Shown here piece after piece: positions 6,999 through 16,343 of a stretch of DNA of 64,000 nt (position 1 is the stretch's first letter; each line of letters opens with the position of its first letter). The position numbers and the translations under genes are program-made. This stretch comes from DASQGA01 sp038209555 (GTDB lineage: Bacteria > Actinomycetota > Thermoleophilia > Gaiellales > Gaiellaceae): positions 1 to 64,000 of the forward strand of contig JBBQXP010000002.1 of NCBI GenBank assembly GCA_038209555.1, in the 5' to 3' direction. Below the pieces are notes generated by a model that worked only from the letters and a program-made list of their open reading frames with translations, did no database searches and was not told the DNA's origin.

Positions 6999-9900
6999 GT
7001 GACGCCTTACATCGAGCTTCACTGCCACTCGGCCTACAGCTTCCTCGACGGCGCCTCGCTGCCCGAGGAGCTGGCTCTGCGGGCAGCCGAGCTCGGGTAC
7101 CCGGCCCTGGCGCTGACAGACCACGACGGCGTCTACGGCTCGCTCGAATTCGCGCACGCGGCCCGCTCGCTCGGGATTCGCGCCATCACCGGTGCCGAGG
7201 TGACGCTCGAAGACGACTCGCACGTCACGCTCCTCGTTGAGACGCAACTCGGCTACTCGACGCTCTGCCGCCTGCTCACGGTCGCGCATGCGGGAAAGCG
7301 GCTCGAGCCCCGTTTGCCGCTCGCGGAGCTCGAGCAAGCGCACGAAGGGCTCGTCTGCCTCTCGGGCTGCGCTCGATCCGGTCTTGCCCTTCGCGATCCG
7401 AACGCGACTGCACGGCTGGCCCGTGCTGTGGGCGCGGAGCACTTCTTCGTCGAGCTCCAGCGCCCGTTCCTTCGTGGTGACGCTCGCCGTAACGCCGCGC
7501 TTCGCGAGCTGGCGGAAACTCTCGGCCTCCGGACGGTCGTGACGGGAAACGCGCATGCACACCATCCGCGGCGCGTGCAACTTCAGGACGTTCTCGTCGC
7601 GATCGGGGAGCGCAGCGCACTCGAAGCCTGCGAGCCTGCGCGTCGGGGGAACGAGGAGGTGGCGCTCCTCCCACCCGACGACATGGTCGCGCGCTGGCCG
7701 GACGATCGGGACGCGCTTCAGACCACGGTCGAGCTTGCGGAGCGGCTCCGGTTCGACCTGACGCAAGAGCTCGGCTATCGCTACCCCGACTTCTCTGACC
7801 GGGAAGACCCGGCAGATGTGCAGCTCGCCCGGGTCTGCCGCCGGGCGTTCGATGAGCGCTACCGGCATGCGCATGCCTTGCTCCGCGCCCGCGCGGACGC
7901 GCGGCTCGACGAGGAGCTGAACCTGATCGCCGACATCGGGCTCTCCGGGTTCTTTCTCCTCCACCACGAGGTGCTCGAGCTCGCACGCGAGGTCGCCGCG
8001 GAAGTCCGGGGCCCGGGCTCCCCGAGGCACCTGCTGCCACCGGGACGAGGTCGCGGGAGCTCGGTCGGCTCGCTCGTCTGCTACCTCACGGGGCTCTCGC
8101 ACGTCGATCCGGTGGCTGCCGAGCTCTCGCTCGGGCGCTTCTTGAACCGGGAGCTCGACTCGGTTCCCGACATCGACCTCGACTTCCCGCGCGACATCCG
8201 CGAGCGCCTGATCGTCGAGGTGACCGAGCGGTACGGACACGAGCGAGCGGCGCTCGTTGCGAGCTTCTCCACCTACCGCTCTCGTGGAGCGATCCGGGAC
8301 GTCGGCAAGGCACTCGGCCTGCCTGCGGCGGAGCTCGAACGCCTGGCTCGGCTCTCCGAGGGCTGGAACGCGCGCAAGGTGGGGGAGGAGCTCGGGCTTC
8401 TTCCGGATGCCAAGGCGAAGCTCGAATCGCCGCGCTGGCGCGCCTTTCGCGCGCTCTGTGGCGAGATCGCGGGGTTGCCACGGCATCTCTCCCAGCATCC
8501 GGGAGGCATGGTCATCTCGACTCGGCCGCTCGTCGAGCTCGTTCCCGTCGAGCCGGCAGCCATGGAGGGGCGCCAGGTCTGCCAGTGGGACAAGGACTCC
8601 TGTGCCGATGCCGGCTTCCTCAAGATCGACCTCCTCGGCCTCGGCATGCTTTCCGCCGTCGAGGAGTGCGTCGAGCAGATCGTCTCGCTTCGCGGCCAAA
8701 CCATCGACCTCTCCCGGATCCCGCTGGATGACGCGGACGTCTACCGGGAGATCCAGGAAGCCGACACGGTCGGGCTCTTCCAGATCGAGAGCCGTGCGCA
8801 GATGCAGAGCCTCCTCCGGACGCGCCCCGAGAACCTCGACGATCTCACCGTTCAGGTTGCGCTCGTCCGGCCCGGGCCGATCCAGGGGAAGGCCGTCCAT
8901 CCCTACATCGAGCGCCGCCAACGCCGGCGCGAAGATCCGGACTACGAGCCGCCCTACGACCATCCGCTCCTGGCGGAACCGCTCAGGGAGACGCTCGGGG
9001 TGGTCGTCTTCCAGGACCAGGTGCTCGATGTCGCGATCGCGCTCGCCGGCTTCAGCGTCGGGGAGGCCGAGGGACTTCGCCGGGCGATGAGCCGGAAGCG
9101 GAGTGAGGAGGCGCTCCTCGCCTACCGCGGCCGCTTTCTGTCGGGGGCCGTCACGAAGGGAGTGGACACCGAGACCGCCGAGCTCGTCTGGTCGAAACTC
9201 GTCGGGTTCTCGGCCTTTGGGTTCCCGAAGTCCCACGCAGCCGCCTTCGGCCTGCTTGCGTACCAGTCCGCCTGGCTTCGGCACCACTATCCCGGCGAGT
9301 TCCTCTGCGCGCTCCTGAACGCCCAGCCGATGGGCTTCTACCCACCGGCCAGCCTCGTCCGCGACGCGCAGCGACACGGGATCGAGGTGTGGCCGCCGGA
9401 TGTCAATCTGAGCGATGCAAGGTGCCTGATCGAGGGGAAAGGCGTTCGCGTCGGGCTCGGGTACATCAAGGGCCTGGGCAAGGAGCCTGCGAGGGCTCTG
9501 GTCGGCGAGCGCGGGGACCGTGGGCCGTTCCGCGGCGTCGGCGACCTGGCCCAGCGCGCTCCCCTCGACCGTGCCGGGCTCGAGGCGCTCGTCGCGTCGG
9601 GTGCCTGCGACGTCTTCGGCTGGCCGCGCCGGCAGCTCCTTTGGCGCCTCGGCCTCGCGCCGCGCTCGGTCTCGGCCGGGGATGGAGGCGCCGCTCGCCA
9701 GCTCGCACTTCCACTCGAGCCCGCAAGCGAGATCCCCGACCTCGGCGAGCAGACGCCCTGGGAGCGGATGCTCGCCGACTACAGGACGACCGGGCTCTCG
9801 GTCGGCGTTCACCCACTCGAGCTCCTTCGGCCCCATCTGCCGGCGGAGGTCGCCTCGAGCCTCGATCTCGCCGAACTGGCGCACGGAAGCCGGATCGCAG

Positions 9901-10202
9901 TGGCCGGACTGGTCGTCGCGCGCCAGCGGCCTGCGACCGCCAACGGCGTCGTCTTCATGCTGATCGAGGACGAGCATGAGCAGGTGAATCTGATCGTCCC
10001 TCCGCCCGTCTATGAGCGCTATCGCGCCACCGTCCGGGGCGAGCCGCTTCTCCTGGCCCGCGGACGCTACGAGCACTACGAGCGAAATAGGAACATCGTC
10101 GTCGACGAATTGGTCAGCCTGGCGCCTCTCGCACGCAGGGTTGCGCACGACTCGGAGATCGGCTCCGCACTCCCGGGCGCCCACCATTTTGGCGGCCGTT
10201 GA
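6999..10202 (+). CDS. dnaE2: Error-prone DNA polymerase III alpha subunit DnaE2
   Basis: 1067 residues from GTG 6999, the usual length of DnaE2. The N-terminus is a PHP domain (ELHCHSAYSFLDGAS; TDHDGVYG). The polymerase core shows the catalytic aspartates in PDIDLDF (about residue 390), with FQDQVLDVA and AFGFPKSHAAAFG further on, and a C-terminal OB fold (GSRIAVAGLVVARQR). DnaE2 performs mutagenic translesion synthesis with ImuB. Because TfoX separates it from imuB it needs its own promoter; only a weak half-match to an SOS box is seen upstream. The frame is intact. Confidence 0.93.
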   Translation: MTPYIELHCHSAYSFLDGASLPEELALRAAELGYPALALTDHDGVYGSLEFAHAARSLGIRAITGAEVTLEDDSHVTLLVETQLGYSTLCRLLTVAHAGKRLEPRLPLAELEQAHEGLVCLSGCARSGLALRDPNATARLARAVGAEHFFVELQRPFLRGDARRNAALRELAETLGLRTVVTGNAHAHHPRRVQLQDVLVAIGERSALEACEPARRGNEEVALLPPDDMVARWPDDRDALQTTVELAERLRFDLTQELGYRYPDFSDREDPADVQLARVCRRAFDERYRHAHALLRARADARLDEELNLIADIGLSGFFLLHHEVLELAREVAAEVRGPGSPRHLLPPGRGRGSSVGSLVCYLTGLSHVDPVAAELSLGRFLNRELDSVPDIDLDFPRDIRERLIVEVTERYGHERAALVASFSTYRSRGAIRDVGKALGLPAAELERLARLSEGWNARKVGEELGLLPDAKAKLESPRWRAFRALCGEIAGLPRHLSQHPGGMVISTRPLVELVPVEPAAMEGRQVCQWDKDSCADAGFLKIDLLGLGMLSAVEECVEQIVSLRGQTIDLSRIPLDDADVYREIQEADTVGLFQIESRAQMQSLLRTRPENLDDLTVQVALVRPGPIQGKAVHPYIERRQRRREDPDYEPPYDHPLLAEPLRETLGVVVFQDQVLDVAIALAGFSVGEAEGLRRAMSRKRSEEALLAYRGRFLSGAVTKGVDTETAELVWSKLVGFSAFGFPKSHAAAFGLLAYQSAWLRHHYPGEFLCALLNAQPMGFYPPASLVRDAQRHGIEVWPPDVNLSDARCLIEGKGVRVGLGYIKGLGKEPARALVGERGDRGPFRGVGDLAQRAPLDRAGLEALVASGACDVFGWPRRQLLWRLGLAPRSVSAGDGGAARQLALPLEPASEIPDLGEQTPWERMLADYRTTGLSVGVHPLELLRPHLPAEVASSLDLAELAHGSRIAVAGLVVARQRPATANGVVFMLIEDEHEQVNLIVPPPVYERYRATVRGEPLLLARGRYEHYERNRNIVVDELVSLAPLARRVAHDSEIGSALPGAHHFGGR

Positions 10203-10217
10203 CGCTGAGGCGAGGCT

Positions 10218-10862
10218 CTAGGAACGGAGGAAGGCGAGGACGGCGAGGACACGACGGTGATCCTCGGCCGCCGGGGGGAGTCGCAGCTTCCCGAAGATGC
10301 TCGTCACGTGCTTCTCGACTGCGCGTTCGGTGACCACGAGCCGCTCGGCAATTCCCTGGTTGGAGCGGCCCTCCGCCATCAGCTCCATGACATCGCGCTC
10401 GCGAGGCGTGAGCGTCTGGACGGGGTCGTCGTTCCGGCGCCGCCCCACGAGCTGCGAGACGATCGCGGGATCGAGAGCGGAGCCGCCCTCGCCGACCCGC
10501 CGAACAGCCGCGGCGAACTCGTCGACGTCCGAGACGCGATCCTTGAGAAGGTAGCCCACGCCCTCCGCGCTCTCGGCGAGGAGCTCCATTGCGTATGCCG
10601 GCTCGACGTACTGAGAGAGAACGAGCACGCCGCAGTCCGGGTGGCGCGAGCGGATCTCCTGCGCGGCCTGAAGTCCCTCGTCGGTGTGGGTCGGCGGCAT
10701 GCGGATGTCGATGACGGCGACGTCCGGGGAGTAGCTCCGCACTTTCAGGAGGAGCTCCTCGCCGGTTCCGGCCTGCCCGACCACCTCGAATCCCGACTCG
10801 ACGAGGATGCGCGCGATTCCCTCCCGGAGCAGGATGGAGTCGTCGGCGAGCACTACTCGCAC
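10218..10862 (-). CDS. NarL/LuxR-family response regulator
   Basis: 214 residues from GTG 10862, overlapping the kinase gene by 10 bp. The receiver domain has VLADD at the N-terminus, phosphoacceptor Asp in VAVIDIRMP (about residue 53), and Lys in YLLKDRV. The output domain (about 145-205) is a LuxR helix-turn-helix with LTPRERDVMELMAEGRSN and TERAVEKHVTSIFGKL. It should be phosphorylated by the upstream histidine kinase and act as a transcription factor; targets are unknown. Confidence 0.92.
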   Translation of the reverse strand: MRVVLADDSILLREGIARILVESGFEVVGQAGTGEELLLKVRSYSPDVAVIDIRMPPTHTDEGLQAAQEIRSRHPDCGVLVLSQYVEPAYAMELLAESAEGVGYLLKDRVSDVDEFAAAVRRVGEGGSALDPAIVSQLVGRRRNDDPVQTLTPRERDVMELMAEGRSNQGIAERLVVTERAVEKHVTSIFGKLRLPPAAEDHRRVLAVLAFLRS

Positions 10863-12973
10863 GGGATCTCCGCCCGGATCTGCGTGCCGCGCCCGGGAAC
10901 ACTCTCAACTTCGAGCCGGCCCGCGAGCGCCTCGACCCGGTCGACGAGGCCGCGGAGCCCGGAGCCGAGGGTCGGGTCGGCCCCGCCGATGCCGTCGTCG
11001 GCGACCTCGACGATAGCTGCGCCGTTTTCCCGGCTGATGCTGACGCGTGCCGACGACGCGTTCGCGTACTTGGCGACGTTCGCGAGGGATTCCGAGACCA
11101 CGTAGTAGGCGGCTGCCTCGATCTGTTCCGGCAGGCGCTCCTCGAGGTTGGTCTCGACTTCGACCGGGAGCGGTGTTCGACCGACGAGGGTCTCGAGCGC
11201 CGGGCCGAGTCCACGATCCGTGAGGACGGCAGGGTGGATACCGCGTGCGAGCTCTCGGAGCTCTTCGAGCGCGGCTGCAAGCTCCTGGCTCGCTCCGTCG
11301 AGAATCGTCCGTGCCGCCTCGGGGTCGGCCAGCTTCGCGTGCGCGAGCCTCAGGCTGAGGGAGAGTGAGACGAGCCGCTGCTGCGCGCCGTCGTGGAGGT
11401 TCCGTTCCAGTCGCCGCCGCTCGTTGTCGCCCGCCTCCACCATCCGCGCGCGCGAGGCCTGGAGCTCTTCGAGGCGCTCGCGGAGCTCCGCCTGCAGCTG
11501 CTGGCGCTCGAGCTCCGAGTTGTGGCGCTCGGTGAAATCGCGGACGAGCATGACGACCTCATGTTCGCCGCCTGGAACGATGCGTGCCTCGAAGAACCGA
11601 GGGAATCCCTCGAGCTCGAGCTCGTACTCGTACTCGACGGTGCGCGCGGCGCCCTGCTCGAGAGCCTCCTCGATGCAGTTGAGCAAGGGACCCGCAATCT
11701 CGCGGGGGAGGATGTCCCTCACGTTCCGGCCGATCAGCTGGTCGGGAGGCACGACCAGATCGCCCGTCCGCTCTGCCTTGACCGCGAGGTACGTGCCGTC
11801 CCGCGACACGCGGAACATGAGATCCGGCAACGCGTCGATGATCGCCCGCAGGCGCGCCTCGGACTGTGTGAGGGCGGCCAGGCGCTGCTCGTTCTCGAGC
11901 GCAAGCCCCGCAGCGGCCACAACGGCATCCAGGAGCTCGGGGTCTTCGTGAAGGAAGGCGTCGTGAACGATCGCGGCGACGCGCTCGCCGTTACGTTCAA
12001 CGATCGTTGCGACGTTACGCCCGTCGGGGGAGGCGAGGGAAGGCAGGCGCCTGCCGTCAATGCGAACCCAGCTCTCCGATTCCGGCAGCCAGTAGGCAAG
12101 CTTGACGGACGGGTCTCCGAGAGCCTGGGCGATCGCGTCGCGAAGCTCGCCCGGCCGGGCGGTCTGCCCAAGCGAGACGACGAGCTGGCCGACGTTCGCC
12201 AGGGCGAGCCGGCTCCGCAGGAGCCCGGCGAGAAACGCGAGCGGGACGAGGGCGAGTCCCGTCATCGTCGCCCAGAAGGCATACCTGCCGGCGTCCTCGT
12301 CCACGCTGCTCGCAACGAGCCAGATCGTCGTCAGCGCCGTCGCCAGGAGACCCGTGGCCAGAACCGGCCCGAGGACGCGTCGCGCGGCCGGCGTCGCGTC
12401 CCGCCAGCGCCGCGTGTAGATCCAGGCAACGAGCGCGGCGATTGCGATCCCGCCCATCCGGCTCGCGAAGAGGATCCCGTCGGCCACGGCGGGGTTCTTC
12501 GAGAGCAGGATCTGGTTCGGAGGGCAGCCCGAGCAGCCCGGCGCCCGAGGGCGCTCGAAGAGGAGGTACACGAGCTGAACGATCGTCACCTCCAGGTATG
12601 CGGCAACTACGAGGACGCGGGCCAGGCGAGACTCGAGCGCACCGCGCGGATAGGCGAGCAAGAGATGGACGAGGATCCCGAAGACGAGGTACTGCAGGAT
12701 CTGGCCCAGGGTGAACGCGAAGGCGTTGTCGGCGGCAACCACGGCGCGGACGAACCAGGCGAGCCCAGCCGCGACCATGAGCGCACCGAAGAAGTTCGCG
12801 GGGCGTCGGCTCCAGGCGACGAGGCCGCTGATGGCGAAGGACCAGCCGACGAGGAGCGTGAGAACTCCGGTCATCAGGGGTGTCTGTTCGTGCTCGCTCG
12901 TGAGGATGAGCGCGAAGGCGCCGAGACCTGCGAGCAGCGCGACAGGCCAGAGGGCAGTCCTGAGGAGCCTCAT
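10853..12973 (-). CDS. Membrane sensor histidine kinase (HisKA_3, PAS)
   Basis: 706 residues from ATG 12973. About eight hydrophobic segments fill residues 5-270, followed by a GAF-like region, a PAS domain (about 390-510, RLRAIIDALPDLMFRVSRDG), a coiled coil, the HisKA_3 dimerisation helix with phospho-His in ERRRLERNLHDGAQQR, and a HATPase domain with DDGIGG and GSGLRGLVDRVEA. This architecture pairs with NarL-type regulators, and one follows with a 10-bp overlap. A receiver-only regulator precedes it by 7 bp, so the three genes form one operon. The signal is unknown. Confidence 0.92.
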   Translation of the reverse strand: MRLLRTALWPVALLAGLGAFALILTSEHEQTPLMTGVLTLLVGWSFAISGLVAWSRRPANFFGALMVAAGLAWFVRAVVAADNAFAFTLGQILQYLVFGILVHLLLAYPRGALESRLARVLVVAAYLEVTIVQLVYLLFERPRAPGCSGCPPNQILLSKNPAVADGILFASRMGGIAIAALVAWIYTRRWRDATPAARRVLGPVLATGLLATALTTIWLVASSVDEDAGRYAFWATMTGLALVPLAFLAGLLRSRLALANVGQLVVSLGQTARPGELRDAIAQALGDPSVKLAYWLPESESWVRIDGRRLPSLASPDGRNVATIVERNGERVAAIVHDAFLHEDPELLDAVVAAAGLALENEQRLAALTQSEARLRAIIDALPDLMFRVSRDGTYLAVKAERTGDLVVPPDQLIGRNVRDILPREIAGPLLNCIEEALEQGAARTVEYEYELELEGFPRFFEARIVPGGEHEVVMLVRDFTERHNSELERQQLQAELRERLEELQASRARMVEAGDNERRRLERNLHDGAQQRLVSLSLSLRLAHAKLADPEAARTILDGASQELAAALEELRELARGIHPAVLTDRGLGPALETLVGRTPLPVEVETNLEERLPEQIEAAAYYVVSESLANVAKYANASSARVSISRENGAAIVEVADDGIGGADPTLGSGLRGLVDRVEALAGRLEVESVPGRGTQIRAEIPCE

Positions 12974-12980
12974 TGCGACC

Positions 12981-13331
12981 TTAGTTAAGCAGGGAGAGCA
13001 GGGCCGCGCCCGATAGCTCGGCCTTCGGCACGAACCCACGCGCACCGCTCTCCTCGACGAGCGTGCCGAAGTCCGCGCGGTCCCGGCTCGAGGTCAGAAT
13101 GACTGCCGGCGCGGCTCCGTTCAGCTCAGCGAGCCGCGCAGCGACCTCGAAGCCGTCGAGGTCGGGAAGCTGGACGTCAAGGAGGACGATCTGCGGGTGG
13201 AGCGCCGCAACGGCCTCGAGCGCGCTCGATCCGTCCTCGGCTTCGCCCACCACGTCGAACCCCTCGGACTCGAGGAGGACGCGCGCGGTGGCGCGAAAGC
13301 TCGGATGGTCGTCGACGATCAGCACACTCAT
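12981..13331 (-). CDS. Single-domain response regulator (receiver only)
   Basis: 116 residues from ATG 13331. A complete receiver fold with VLIVDDHPSF, phosphoacceptor Asp in IVLLDVQLPDLDG (about residue 53), Thr/Ser in ILTSSR and Lys in FVPKAEL, and no output domain. It is first in the operon before the histidine kinase. It could be a phosphate sink, a competitor for the kinase or a protein-protein switch; the sequence does not decide. Confidence 0.88.
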   Translation of the reverse strand: MSVLIVDDHPSFRATARVLLESEGFDVVGEAEDGSSALEAVAALHPQIVLLDVQLPDLDGFEVAARLAELNGAAPAVILTSSRDRADFGTLVEESGARGFVPKAELSGAALLSLLN

Positions 13332-13369
13332 GGCCACGTACCGAAGTGTGGCAGCGACCCTGCGGACCA

Positions 13370-13397
13370 GGAATACGGTTAGCCACACTGTTTACAA
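13370..13397 (-). promoter_or_regulatory. Promoter of the two-component operon
   Basis: On the minus strand TTGTAA (13392-13397) and TATTCC (13370-13375) are separated by 16 bp and lie about 40 bp upstream of the receiver gene. An 8-bp inverted repeat (GCCACACT 13382-13389, AGTGTGGC 13345-13352) has one arm in the spacer and one downstream of the -10, a possible operator. Confidence 0.5.
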
Positions 13398-13418
13398 GTG
13401 GGGAAGACGTCGTTTCGC

Positions 13419-14147
13419 TCACGTATGGAGACGTTTCTTGAGCCAGAGCCCGTTCCGCACCGCGTAGCCGTTCCAGTCGTTGTTGAAGTAGGCATAAACG
13501 TCAGCTTTGCCACGCCAGCGCTCGATGCGGAGCGCCCACTCCTCGAGCTCCCGCTCCGAGTAGTTGCCGTTCCGGCCCCGATGGCCGTAGTGGAAGCGCA
13601 CGAACGTCCAGCCGGCCGTCAGTTCGTGCGTCTGGAAGGGGCGGGCCGGATGGTCGCCGATCACGAGCGCCACACCTCGCTCGCGGAGGAGTGCGTAGAC
13701 GTCGCGGGCGAACCAGCTCTCGTGGCGGAACTCGAAGCAGTGCCGGCCGGTGGGCAGCTCACCGAGGGCGCCGGCGAGCCGGTCGTCGTCCCGCCGAAAG
13801 GTGGCGGGGAGCTGCCAGAGCACCGGGCCCATCTTCGGCGAGCTTGCGAGCGGCTCGATCCGCTCGTAGAAGCGCTCGAGACCCGGCCCGAGGTCGGTGA
13901 GGCGCTTCGCGTGGGTCAAGTAGCGGCTCGCTTTGACAGAGAAGACGAACCCTGGCGGGCTCTCCTCGACCCAACGAGCGACAGCCGAACGGTGCGGGAG
14001 CCGGTAGAAGGTGTTGTTGACCTCGACCGTGTCGAAGAGCTTCGCGTAGTGCTCGAGCCAGCGGCGCGGAGGCAGCCCCTTCGGGTACACGCGCCCGCGC
14101 CAGTCCTCATAGTTCCAGCCGGAGCAGCCGATCAGGATCTCTCCCAC
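13419..14147 (-). CDS. DUF72 (YecE-like) protein
   Basis: 242 residues. The N-terminal GCSGWNYEDWRG, the VEVNNTFYRLP strand, FSVKASRYLTH and the FVRFHYGH and YAYFNND segments define the DUF72/YecE family, a TIM-barrel fold of unknown function. Full length. It stands alone, with the receiver gene promoter region downstream of its 3' end. Confidence 0.88.
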   Translation of the reverse strand: MGEILIGCSGWNYEDWRGRVYPKGLPPRRWLEHYAKLFDTVEVNNTFYRLPHRSAVARWVEESPPGFVFSVKASRYLTHAKRLTDLGPGLERFYERIEPLASSPKMGPVLWQLPATFRRDDDRLAGALGELPTGRHCFEFRHESWFARDVYALLRERGVALVIGDHPARPFQTHELTAGWTFVRFHYGHRGRNGNYSERELEEWALRIERWRGKADVYAYFNNDWNGYAVRNGLWLKKRLHT

Positions 14148-14185
14148 ACGGCCGGTTGTACCGCGCCGTCGCGGACGCTAGGCCT

Positions 14186-14491
14186 TTAGTCGAGCTCGAG
14201 ACCGAAGCGAGGCAGCCGTTTTCGGACGAGGTCCTCGAAGACGAGCCGGTATTCCTCCGCCGCCTCCTCGTCGAGGGACTCCGCGAACGCGTCACGCATG
14301 TCGATGAGTATTTCGCGCCCGTTGTCCACGAGGTCGACGAACTCGCCGTAACGCTCCTCGGCCTCGTCGCGGTCGGCACTGTCATACGCCCCGAGAGCCC
14401 CTTCCACCTCGGCGAGCAGCTCCGCCTGGTCCTCGCGGAAGAGCGCCAGCTGACGCTCGGCGACCTCCTGAAAGCGGCGCGCCGGGCTCAG
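14186..14491 (-). CDS. Helical hypothetical protein coupled to the glycosyltransferase gene
   Basis: About 101 residues, not recognised. The sequence is acidic, Glu/Asp/Arg-rich and almost entirely helical by composition (QLALFREDQAELLAEVEGAL; ESLDEEAAEEYRLVFEDLV). No ATG, GTG or TTG lies at a sensible position: the best start is CTG 14491, which overlaps the glycosyltransferase stop as CTGA and has GAGGAG 8 bases upstream. Translational coupling to the upstream gene is therefore likely. Start and function are uncertain. Confidence 0.55.
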   Translation of the reverse strand: MSPARRFQEVAERQLALFREDQAELLAEVEGALGAYDSADRDEAEERYGEFVDLVDNGREILIDMRDAFAESLDEEAAEEYRLVFEDLVRKRLPRFGLELD

Positions 14492-15540
14492 CGGGTGATC
14501 TCCTCGTAGACGACCTCGTGCGCCTCTGCCGCCGCTTCCCATGTGAGCTCGGCGGCGGCGCGGCGTGCACCCTCGCGCGCCCTGGCAAGCAGATCTCCAT
14601 CCTCGAGCAGCCGCCGCGCCGCGTCCGCGAGTGCCTCGCGGTCGTCGGCGGGTACGACCGCGCCGGCGCTGAACCGGCGCACGGGCTCGGCCATCCCACC
14701 CACGTCGTAGGTCACGGCCGGCACCCCGGAGCCGAGGGCGCGGAGGAGCGCGCCGCTCTGGTCAAGCTCCTGCCGGTAGGCGAAGACCGCGACCGTGGCC
14801 CGGTGGAGCGCGTCGTCGATCTCCGCGTCGTCGAGGTAGCCGAGCCGCCATTCGACCTCCGGCCGGTTGCGCCAACCCGAGATGTCCATGGCGGGATCCC
14901 CGGCGACGATGACGCGGGCGCCGATTCGCGCAGCCGCTTCCAGGACGTGGTCGAGTTGCTTGTACGGCTGGATGACACCGACGAAGAGGATCGTCCTCCC
15001 ATCGTCCTCGTACGCCGTCTCGCCCGGGAAGACGGGGTGGGGGATGACGCGGATCAGGCCGCGCTCCACTCCCACCTCGTCAACGAGCCGATCTCGGCCG
15101 TGCTCGCTATGGACGATCACACGGTCGAACCGGCCGTACAGGCGGCGCCAGTGGTCGGGCCTCGAGGCCCAACGCCTCGGGAGGACGTCGTGCGCGGTGA
15201 TCACCGAGGGCCCACCGAGCGGAAGCAGGCGCAGATCTGCGGGCGGGAGCGGTGCCCACTGGATGTGCAGCATGTCCGTGCGAAGGCGTCGGAGCCGCGC
15301 CAGGCCCACAAGGTGCTCCGCGGCGCGGACAGGGAGTCGCAGCCTCGATCGGCCGAAGAGCCTGGAGCTGACGGGGTAGAAGAGCTCACGACGCCGGTAC
15401 CCCTGAGGGTCGGGCGCCTGGCCGAAGCGAAAGCGCGACGTCACTAGCTCGACGTCGAGCCCGCGGCGGGCAAGCGCCGACGCGAGCGCGTGGTCGTACG
15501 GGATCGTGAATGCTCCAGGGTCGACGAGCGTGACGCGCAC
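14488..15540 (-). CDS. Glycosyltransferase family 4-like protein
   Basis: 350 residues from GTG 15540. GT-B fold: N-terminal LVDPGAFTIPYDHALASALA, central VITAHDVLPRRWA and VIVHSEHGRDRL, then the donor-binding half with ILFVGVIQPYKQLDHVLEAA, VIVAGDP and the C-terminal GALLRALGSGVPAVTYDVGG plus AGAVVPADDREALA. Such enzymes move a nucleotide sugar onto a lipid or polysaccharide acceptor in the cytoplasm. The acceptor is unknown. It starts 21 bp from the divergent endonuclease-like gene. Confidence 0.85.
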   Translation of the reverse strand: MRVTLVDPGAFTIPYDHALASALARRGLDVELVTSRFRFGQAPDPQGYRRRELFYPVSSRLFGRSRLRLPVRAAEHLVGLARLRRLRTDMLHIQWAPLPPADLRLLPLGGPSVITAHDVLPRRWASRPDHWRRLYGRFDRVIVHSEHGRDRLVDEVGVERGLIRVIPHPVFPGETAYEDDGRTILFVGVIQPYKQLDHVLEAAARIGARVIVAGDPAMDISGWRNRPEVEWRLGYLDDAEIDDALHRATVAVFAYRQELDQSGALLRALGSGVPAVTYDVGGMAEPVRRFSAGAVVPADDREALADAARRLLEDGDLLARAREGARRAAAELTWEAAAEAHEVVYEEITR

Positions 15541-15561
15541 CGCCCTACAGTAATCGCGCCC

Positions 15562-16314
15562 GTGAGCCTCTTCGTCCGAACCTGGAACCTCTTCCACGGC
15601 CGCACCTCGCCTCCGTCGAGCGCCCTTCACCTGGAGGAGATGGTTCGCACGGTGGTCGAGGACGGCCCAGACGTGGTCGCATTCCAGGAAGTTCCGGTCT
15701 GGGCGCTCGATCGGCTCGAAGCGTGGAGCGGCATGAGGGTCTTCCCCGCCGTCGCGATGTTGCCGCTCGGGGGTCCGCTCGCACGGAAGCTCACCGAGCG
15801 GAACCCACAACGCTTGCGATCGCTCCTCACCGGCCAGGCGAATGCCCTGCTCCTCTCTCGCCGGCTCGAGCTTGTCGGCAGGCAGCGAATTATCCGCTTG
15901 AACCCGGGGCCCTTCAGATCGTCAGAGGCGCGCGCCCGCAGGCTCTCGCTCCGCGAGCGGATCGACTGGGCCTGGAACCGCCGTCTCTGCCAGGCTGTCC
16001 ACGTGCGGGAGCGAAAGCGTGTGATCGTCGTCGCGAATCTCCACGCGACCAAGGATCACTCCCTCGCGGCGGCCGAAGCCGACCGGCTGGCTCGGTTGTG
16101 GCCGCCCGAAGCGCCCACGATCCTGTGCGGCGACTTCAACGACCGGGGCCACTCCCTGCCCGGCTTCTCGGAGCCTCTGGAGGGCATCGACCAGATCCTC
16201 GTGCGGGGTCTCGAGTTCGAGCGCGGGCCCAGCCGCTGGCCGGTGGAGCGGCGGCGGACCGAGGACGGCGCGCTCCTCTCCGATCATGCGCCGGTCGAGG
16301 CGGTGGTCGCATAG
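15562..16314 (+). CDS. Endonuclease/exonuclease/phosphatase family protein
   Basis: 250 residues from GTG 15562, the last sensible start before the conserved VRTWNLFHG. EEP-fold motifs: WNLFHGR, Glu in VVAFQEVP, ANLHATKD, CGDFNDRG and a final SDHAPVEA. These residues bind the metal that activates water for phosphodiester cleavage. The substrate may be DNA, RNA or a phospholipid head group and cannot be assigned. The stop overlaps the probable start region of the aminotransferase gene downstream. Confidence 0.85.
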   Translation: MSLFVRTWNLFHGRTSPPSSALHLEEMVRTVVEDGPDVVAFQEVPVWALDRLEAWSGMRVFPAVAMLPLGGPLARKLTERNPQRLRSLLTGQANALLLSRRLELVGRQRIIRLNPGPFRSSEARARRLSLRERIDWAWNRRLCQAVHVRERKRVIVVANLHATKDHSLAAAEADRLARLWPPEAPTILCGDFNDRGHSLPGFSEPLEGIDQILVRGLEFERGPSRWPVERRRTEDGALLSDHAPVEAVVA

Positions 16315-16343
16315 ACCTCGCGGCCGTCCGCGCCGCGCTGCCC

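Noticed and set aside
6957..10187. Very long open frame opposite dnaE2
   Set aside because: Complementary shadow of a GC-rich gene with strong third-position bias; its translation shows no domain, and dnaE2 is unmistakable.
11393..12988. Long plus-strand frame opposite the histidine kinase
   Set aside because: Shadow frame: low-complexity Arg/Glu/Ala composition, no motifs, and it overlaps a clear kinase gene.
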